From contig NC_083605.1 in the NCBI RefSeq assembly GCF_029168945.1, positions 2,549,280-2,613,279 of the forward strand: DNA of 64,000 nt. The letters run 5' to 3'. This DNA comes from Cannabis sativa (lineage: Eukaryota; Streptophyta; Magnoliopsida; Rosales; Cannabaceae). Position 1 is the first letter of the stretch. Each line of letters opens with the position of its first letter. Under the pieces are notes generated by a model. The model was not told the origin of the DNA and did not search any database. It saw only the letters and a list, made by a program, of their open reading frames with translations. Positions 58,361-64,000 of the stretch are shown in pieces. The position numbers were made by a program, and so were the translations under genes.

Positions 58361-59771
58361 TATATATACACACTTTGGCTTCCTCACTTCCATCTTCTTC
58401 CTCATACGTGAACCAGCAGCCATATACCAGAACCCATACCCACGGAAAAACTCTCGCCAACCACCATGAAAAACCCATCATTCTCCCTCATTTTTTCACC
58501 ATTTTATCCCATTTTTGTTTTAAAATCTTCTATTTTTAATACCTAAGCCTATACTATAAAAAAGTTTGGTTTTTTTTTTCCCTCTATCACTATAACCGAA
58601 CCTATTAAAAAAAAGGTAGTGGTATAATTCTGGCCACTGATTTTGGTGGAGAAAACGTCGAATCTCAACGTCCATTAAGGTATACATATGATTTCTATTT
58701 ATTTTATTAATGTACATTGCTTTATTTTTCGTTTTTGTAAATTTTTTTGAGAATTTTTCTATTTTATTAATATTATGTTGTTTTGTGTGCATGGCCGAAT
58801 TTTTGTTGTAATTTGTCATCGGATTATTTTTATAAGGTAAATATTTATTAATTTGATATATAATATATATGTATATATTTTGTGTTTTATTGAATATGTG
58901 TTTATATATATTGTGTGTATAAATATTGTGTATACATTATTTGTGTGAATTGTGTAATTGTATTTTATATATATTTTAGTCACAATATTAATATTTTGTG
59001 CCTAACTGTGATTTTTAGTCACAACAAAAAGTTACTTGTGACTATAATCTAGTATTTAGATACAAGTTGTCACTAATTTAGTTTTAGTTACAACAAATAT
59101 TGTGAACTAAAACATATTTAATTACAACAAATTGTAATTTTTGTGATTAATATTTTTAGATGTGAACATTTTAATAACAACATAAGAATAATAATTTATA
59201 ATTATAGTCGTAACTTTTTTTACTTTTAATCGTAAATTTTATAATTATGTGATTAAAATAAATTTTTTTATAATAATGCTACCAAAAAAAATGCTAGAAA
59301 GTCAACAAAGATATATCGATAATCCTTCCCCTCGTATTTTCCACAGAATATTTCTCATTTTTGAATAAAACACCATTTTAATTGGTTTAAAAATCTTTGA
59401 AAAGGTCCAATGAAGACCATGAAACATCATTTTATATATTTATAAAATATATTTATATTTTTCTTTTATATATATATGTTATTTTTATTTTTTAAGTGAT
59501 ATTTGCAAAGAAAAATATATACCTAAATTATGACTTTTTAAGTGGTATTTTTTAAGTGCATGCAATTCGTGCATCCATTGCATTGAACCATATGTGGGTT
59601 CAAAAAAGTTTAGCATGCTATATGTATGAATATATAAATGTTTATTTTCCTACTTTGGCATATATATAATTAATATATATTTTGTATGGCTTTTTTTTTT
59701 TTTTGTAGCTTTTAATATATCACAATGGTGCCTATATGCCAAAGAAGAAGGGGATTTAATTACATAAAAAG
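58361..59771. other. Spacer with dispersed AGTCACAA motifs, no gene seen
   Basis: A TATA-like run (58362-58370) is followed by a leader-like stretch, but no supported ORF follows. Between about 58978 and 59240 the words TAGTCACAA and TTGTGACTA recur in both orientations, like a worn DNA-transposon subterminal region. Confidence 0.4.
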
Positions 59772-59997
59772 TTAAAGGGTACGTTGATTTTTCAAACTCT
59801 GATTTTTCTTGAATGAATGTACATGTCAATTTTTATTTACAATGATGTTTAACCAAATAATTAAAGGGTACGATGATTTTTCAAACTCTGATTTTTCTTG
59901 AATGAATGTACATGTCAATTTTTATTTACAATGATGTTTAACCAAATAATTAAAGGGTACGTTGATTTTTCAAACTCTGATTTTTCTTCAATTTTAA
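59772..59997. repeat. 89-bp tandem repeat, about 2.5 copies
   Basis: The block starting TTAAAGGGTACGTTGATTTT begins at 59772, 59861 and 59950. The first two copies are almost identical (GTTG versus GATG); the third is cut short after TTTTTCTTCAA. It lies 260-480 bp upstream of RLP-C. Confidence 0.95.
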
Positions 59998-60075
59998 TTA
60001 ATTTTGAAATCATAAATGACTCTATGAAGTGACTTGTTTAAGTCAAGCATCAAATATTATCATTTTTATATATGC

Positions 60076-60141
<66 letters not shown>
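60076..60141. repeat. (AAT)22 microsatellite
   Basis: 66 bp of uninterrupted AAT, ending 114 bp before the RLP-C start codon and 43 bp before its TATA box. Confidence 0.97.
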
Positions 60142-60142
<1 letters not shown>

Positions 60143-60184
60143 GTTGACTGACTAGGAAGACTTGGAAACAGTACTTACGTCTCT

Positions 60185-60193
60185 TATATATAA
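60185..60193 (+). promoter_or_regulatory. TATA box of RLP-C
   Basis: TATATATAA, 63-71 bp upstream of the ATG at 60256, the same distance as in RLP-A. Confidence 0.6.
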
Positions 60194-60255
60194 TCTATAA
60201 AACTGAAAAAGAAAAAGTATGCAATTACTCTCCATTCCCATTTTGTTATATCAAC

Positions 60256-63200
60256 ATGGCTTTGTATTCACTTAATAAACTCACTATAACTCTTCCCCTT
60301 CTTATTCTCATTTTTATGTTGCATGTAGAAGCAACTACCAAAACTAAACACCATAATGATGATCGTGTACTCTGTGTTGAAAGTGAGAAGCAAGCTCTTT
60401 TGAGTTTCAAGCAAGACCTTGTCGATCCCTTCAACAGGCTAACTTCATGGGCTGCCAATGGAGATGATGATGATGACTGCTGCAACTGGACTGGAATTAT
60501 TTGCGACAGCATCACAGGCCATGTCAAACAACTTCAACTTGCTAATACTTACAAGGATTATGTTGATTTGGAGAATAAATATGGTGGTGGACTAAGTAGC
60601 AAGGTAAACCCTTCCTTACTGAATCTCACATATCTAACTCACTTAGACTTGAGCTACAATAATTTTGGTGGCACTCAAATTCCCCATTTCATTGGTTCTT
60701 TGATGAGTTTGAAATATTTAAACTTTACTCGAGCTGGATTTGAGGGAAAAATCCCCCACCAACTTGGAAATTTGTCAAGTTTAAACCATCTTATTCTTCA
60801 AACTGATTATGATTTGGACTCTAGCCGTGACAAATTATATGCTGATAGTCTTCATTGGGTCTCTGGTCTTTCTTCACTAGTATATCTAGAGATGACAGCA
60901 AACCTTAGTGCAACATCTGATCATTGGCTACTCTCTTTAAACAAAATCCCTTCTTTGTTGGAATTACACATGTCCTTGTGTGGACTTACCCACATTCATT
61001 CTATATCTGATGTTAACTTTACATCTCTTGAGTTTCTTGATATATCAAGCAATGATTTTCAATATTCTTCTATACCTAATTGGATTTTCAATCTCAAAAA
61101 GCTCGTTCATCTCGATTTATCATATAGTTTCTATTCAGGTGATTTATTTCCTAGAAATCTTACTAATCCTAAGAGCTTCCCTTCTTTAAAATACCTTGAT
61201 GTTTCTGATAGCAATCTTAATTCTCTACCAGATTGGCTTTTTGGTCTTAAAAACATGGAAACTTTTATAGGTCGAGACAACAATCTTGATGTTTCCATTC
61301 TATGTCGTTTCCATAACATGACCTTTCTAAAACATCTTGATATATCTGGTAATAACATTGATCAATCCACCTATATTCCCAGTTGCCTTTATAGTCTTAA
61401 CAACCTTGAAATTCTTGACCTTAGCTCAAATAAACTGTACGGAGTGATATCCAGTGCCATTAAAAATTTGACTTCCATCGTTAATCTTGACCTATCATAT
61501 AATTCTTTGGAAGGAAAAATACCAAAATCTATTGGAATCTTGTGCAATTTGCAAAGTATTTCATTGAGTGGAAACAAATTGGAGGGTGAAATTTCAGATG
61601 CCCTTGAAAGTTTCATTGGTTGCAACCCAAAAGGAATTACATCATTTTCTTTGGATGAAAATTTATTTTATGGTCAACTAAAAGATGAAGTCATTGAGAA
61701 GTTTAAAAATTTAACGTACTTTTCTCTTCGACTTAATAAGCTTTCGGGTCTCATTCCTCCTTCTCTTGGCAAACTATCAGCATTGACTTATCTAGATGTT
61801 GGTTTTAACCAATTCAATGGATCTTTACCTGAAAGTTTTGGATCTCTCTCTGCCTTGGAAACACTTGATATTTCTCATAATCTTTTGGAAGGTGTTGTTT
61901 CTGAAATTCACTTGGCAAATCTCTCAAACTTGAAATATTTACATGCTTCAGGAAATTCATTAACACTAAGAGTAAGTCCTTATTGGATTCCACCATTTAC
62001 CCTTAGGTACATAGACTTATCATCTTGGAACTTGGGTCCCCAATTTCCAAATTGGCTCAAATCACAAAATCTTTTATCATCGATGGACCTGTCTCAAACT
62101 AGAATTTCAGATGCAATTCCCAATTGGTTTTGGAAATTATCCACCAATTTTGAATACCTGAATCTATCTCACAACCAAATAAGCGGGGGTGTTCCTGATA
62201 TGCAGTTTCATTCTAGATTTTTCTGCATGATATACCTGAGTTCCAATAAATTACAAGGTCCTCTACCTCGTATATCTTCTTCCGTAACAGAGCTAGATCT
62301 TTCCAACAATTTGTTTTCTGGTGATATTTCTCATGCTCTTTGTGATCAAAAAATTCATCATGTTGAAAATAAATTGAAAATTCTTCATCTGGGCGACAAT
62401 AATGGTTTATCAGGAAATATTCCTGATTGTTGGGTGTACTGGCCATCACTGAAGGTGATAAATTTGAATAATGCAAATTTGATTGGGCAAATTCCAAACT
62501 CCATGGGAACTTTATGTAAATTGGAATCATTGCATCTTCGTAATAATGGCCTTTCTGGACACATACCTGTCTCCCTTCAGAATTGTACAATGTTAAGGGT
62601 TATGGATCTTGGTCTAAATAACATTGTGGGGAGTTTACCCAAATGGATGGGAACTAGACTTTCCAATTTGATGTTTCTCGGTTTTCGTTCTAACAAACTA
62701 AGCGGGAAGATTCCGCTTGAGCTTTGCCATCTTGATCAACTTCAGATTTTGGACATTGCTCATAACAATTTATCAGGAACAATACCAAGATGTTTTGGAA
62801 GGCTTAAAGGCATGATCAATAAACCAAGTTCGAATGGCATTGTCTCTTATTCCTTTTATGAGGGTGTATTCATTGAAAATGCATTTGTGGTTAGAAAAGG
62901 AAGGGAGGATCAATACAGTACAATCTTGACACTGGTGACTGGCTTAGACCTTTCAAACAACAATCTATCTGGAGAATTCCCACTACAGCTTACACATCTC
63001 CAAGCATTACAGTCTCTCAATCTATCAACAAATTCTCTCAAAGGAAATATTCCTAAGCAAATTGAAAATATGACGATGTTGGAATCTTTTGATCTCTCAA
63101 TGAACCAATTATCAGGAAATATACCTCAAGGTATGTCAAGTTTAACTTTCTTAAATCACTTGAACTTGTCATACAACAACTTTTCAGGTAAAATTCCCAC

Positions 63201-63531
63201 AAGCACTCAACTACAGAGCATGGAAGCCTCTAGCTTCATTGGCAACAAACTTTGTGGACTTCCACTTCCGAAAAACTGCACAGAAGATGAAGAGATAATG
63301 CATAAAGGTACTACAAGTTATAATACTAAAGAAGATGATGATGATGAAGAAGAAAAGTATTGGTTTCGATTGGGCATAGCTGTTGGATTCGGAGTTGGGT
63401 TTGTAGGTGTCATTGGCCCTTTGTTGGTGTGTGGTTTCTGGAGACGTGCTTACTTTTGGTTCTTCAATGAGTACATGTGGTATAAGATTGAGGATTGGTT
63501 TTTCAAAGTAAGGTACATAATGCGAAATTAG
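60256..63531 (+). CDS. RLP-C: intact LRR receptor-like protein (EIX/Cf type)
   Basis: One intronless frame of 1,091 residues. I chose the first ATG because it gives a good signal peptide (LTITLPLLILIFMLHVEA, cleavage near residue 26). Next comes the LRR N-cap: VLCVESEKQALLSFKQDLVDP, then the CCNWTGIIC pair near residues 75-83. About 30 plant LRRs follow with many Asn-x-Ser/Thr glycosylation sites. An island near residues 850-890 carries VVRKGREDQYSTILTLV. Then come four LRRs, an acidic linker (EDDDDEEEKYW), a membrane helix (about 1038-1061, GxxxG-rich) and a tail of about 30 residues (RRAYFWFFNEYMWYKIEDW) without a kinase. Family members perceive microbial signals at the plasma membrane with SOBIR1- and BAK1-type kinases. 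It is more diverged from RLP-A and -B than they are from each other. The ligand cannot be predicted. Confidence 0.95.
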   Translation: MALYSLNKLTITLPLLILIFMLHVEATTKTKHHNDDRVLCVESEKQALLSFKQDLVDPFNRLTSWAANGDDDDDCCNWTGIICDSITGHVKQLQLANTYKDYVDLENKYGGGLSSKVNPSLLNLTYLTHLDLSYNNFGGTQIPHFIGSLMSLKYLNFTRAGFEGKIPHQLGNLSSLNHLILQTDYDLDSSRDKLYADSLHWVSGLSSLVYLEMTANLSATSDHWLLSLNKIPSLLELHMSLCGLTHIHSISDVNFTSLEFLDISSNDFQYSSIPNWIFNLKKLVHLDLSYSFYSGDLFPRNLTNPKSFPSLKYLDVSDSNLNSLPDWLFGLKNMETFIGRDNNLDVSILCRFHNMTFLKHLDISGNNIDQSTYIPSCLYSLNNLEILDLSSNKLYGVISSAIKNLTSIVNLDLSYNSLEGKIPKSIGILCNLQSISLSGNKLEGEISDALESFIGCNPKGITSFSLDENLFYGQLKDEVIEKFKNLTYFSLRLNKLSGLIPPSLGKLSALTYLDVGFNQFNGSLPESFGSLSALETLDISHNLLEGVVSEIHLANLSNLKYLHASGNSLTLRVSPYWIPPFTLRYIDLSSWNLGPQFPNWLKSQNLLSSMDLSQTRISDAIPNWFWKLSTNFEYLNLSHNQISGGVPDMQFHSRFFCMIYLSSNKLQGPLPRISSSVTELDLSNNLFSGDISHALCDQKIHHVENKLKILHLGDNNGLSGNIPDCWVYWPSLKVINLNNANLIGQIPNSMGTLCKLESLHLRNNGLSGHIPVSLQNCTMLRVMDLGLNNIVGSLPKWMGTRLSNLMFLGFRSNKLSGKIPLELCHLDQLQILDIAHNNLSGTIPRCFGRLKGMINKPSSNGIVSYSFYEGVFIENAFVVRKGREDQYSTILTLVTGLDLSNNNLSGEFPLQLTHLQALQSLNLSTNSLKGNIPKQIENMTMLESFDLSMNQLSGNIPQGMSSLTFLNHLNLSYNNFSGKIPTSTQLQSMEASSFIGNKLCGLPLPKNCTEDEEIMHKGTTSYNTKEDDDDEEEKYWFRLGIAVGFGVGFVGVIGPLLVCGFWRRAYFWFFNEYMWYKIEDWFFKVRYIMRN

Positions 63532-64000
63532 AAGATAAGTCATTTTATGTTCTATGATAGCTTTGTGTATCTTCTCTTGTTGTAGTTGTTTTGTTATTTG
63601 TGGTGTTGTTTCTTTGGATTTTAATAAGCACCAATGCATGCTTAGGTGCATATATATGTTGTTTTTCTTTTTCTTCAATCGAAGTTGTAATCATATATAT
63701 GTCCTGTTTGTTCCTTTTGCAATACATAAACGAAGTATGGTTCATATATAATTACAATTAACATGAGCACATAGTATTATATTTGTTCAACAAATGTCAT
63801 AATCCCTATTGATCAAATTCTTGAACGCTAAATAAATAGATACCACTATTTAATTAAAATGACAAACTAGCTAACTAGATTGAGATAGATATTACAACAT
63901 CTTCATATGGTCTCTAATTAATTTCAATTGGTAATAAGTGGAGTAGATCATGTTCTTATATATGGATCAATACTTTACCATTTATTCCTGCAGCGAGACA
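63532..64000 (+). other. 3' flank of RLP-C, no gene seen
   Basis: AT-rich flank without a supported gene. It does not match the shared 3' flank of RLP-A and RLP-B. Confidence 0.6.

Noticed and set aside
58520..58819. 99-codon minus-strand frame after the palindrome
   Set aside because: Lys/Asn-rich chance frame in AT-rich DNA with no support.

Overview
This window is eukaryotic, almost certainly from a eudicot plant. The evidence is very AT-rich intergenic DNA, LRR receptor-like protein (RLP) genes of the EIX/Cf type, plant L1-type LINEs, and Ty1/copia elements primed by initiator-Met tRNA. Nothing in it fixes the species; Rosales or Cannabaceae is only an impression. One gene looks intact: an RLP at 60256-63531 (+). 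The rest is a decaying RLP cluster heavily invaded by retrotransposons.

Layout. 1-530 holds the 3' remnant of a minus-strand RLP. Its promoter-like segment (2520-3310, -) is an inverted copy of the promoter of the plus-strand RLP-A (12845-13835), so two RLPs once lay head to head. Two L1-type LINEs (3332-6060 and about 7262-12841) now fill the space between the arms. RLP-A starts at 13861 and is split after codon 86 by a 21.1-kb insertion (14119-35250). That insertion is an antisense Sirevirus-type copia element (5-bp target duplication CTGGC), which itself carries a 10.2-kb plus-strand copia element (17083-27264, target duplication TTCGA). RLP-A resumes at 35251-38059 with extra stops and a frameshift. 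A probable solo LTR (38491-39366) and a Tourist-like MITE (39501-39740) follow. RLP-B (41052-54438) is open throughout, except that a second antisense Sirevirus (42612-52858, target duplication ATTTT) sits in its exon. Downstream are a gluconokinase pseudogene fragment (55165-55600, -), a Mutator-type TIR element with a LINE tail inside it (57428-58099), a long palindrome (58254-58360), an 89-bp tandem repeat, an (AAT)22 microsatellite, and the intact RLP-C.

How it works together. RLP-A, -B and -C have the expected parts of cell-surface immune receptors: signal peptide, cysteine-paired LRR N-cap, many LRRs, island, C-terminal LRRs, a membrane helix and a short basic tail without a kinase. Two of the three are broken by retrotransposons that landed in exons in antisense orientation. 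The two Sireviruses belong to different LTR families but share a plan: gag-pol, a structured noncoding spacer, an extra 3' ORF, several polypurine tracts, and an LTR hairpin array.

Most interesting: the spacer between pol and the extra ORF in both Sireviruses contains an 11-bp long-range stem. Its two arms differ in sequence between the elements at six positions, and every change is compensated on the other arm, with one further G-U wobble in the sense strand. This is a strong sign of a selected RNA structure. Separately, nearly all frame breaks in these Sireviruses, and many differences between paired LTRs, fall at CAG/CTG sites. That suggests base-calling error at CHG-methylated sites rather than true decay, so the elements may be more intact than they look.
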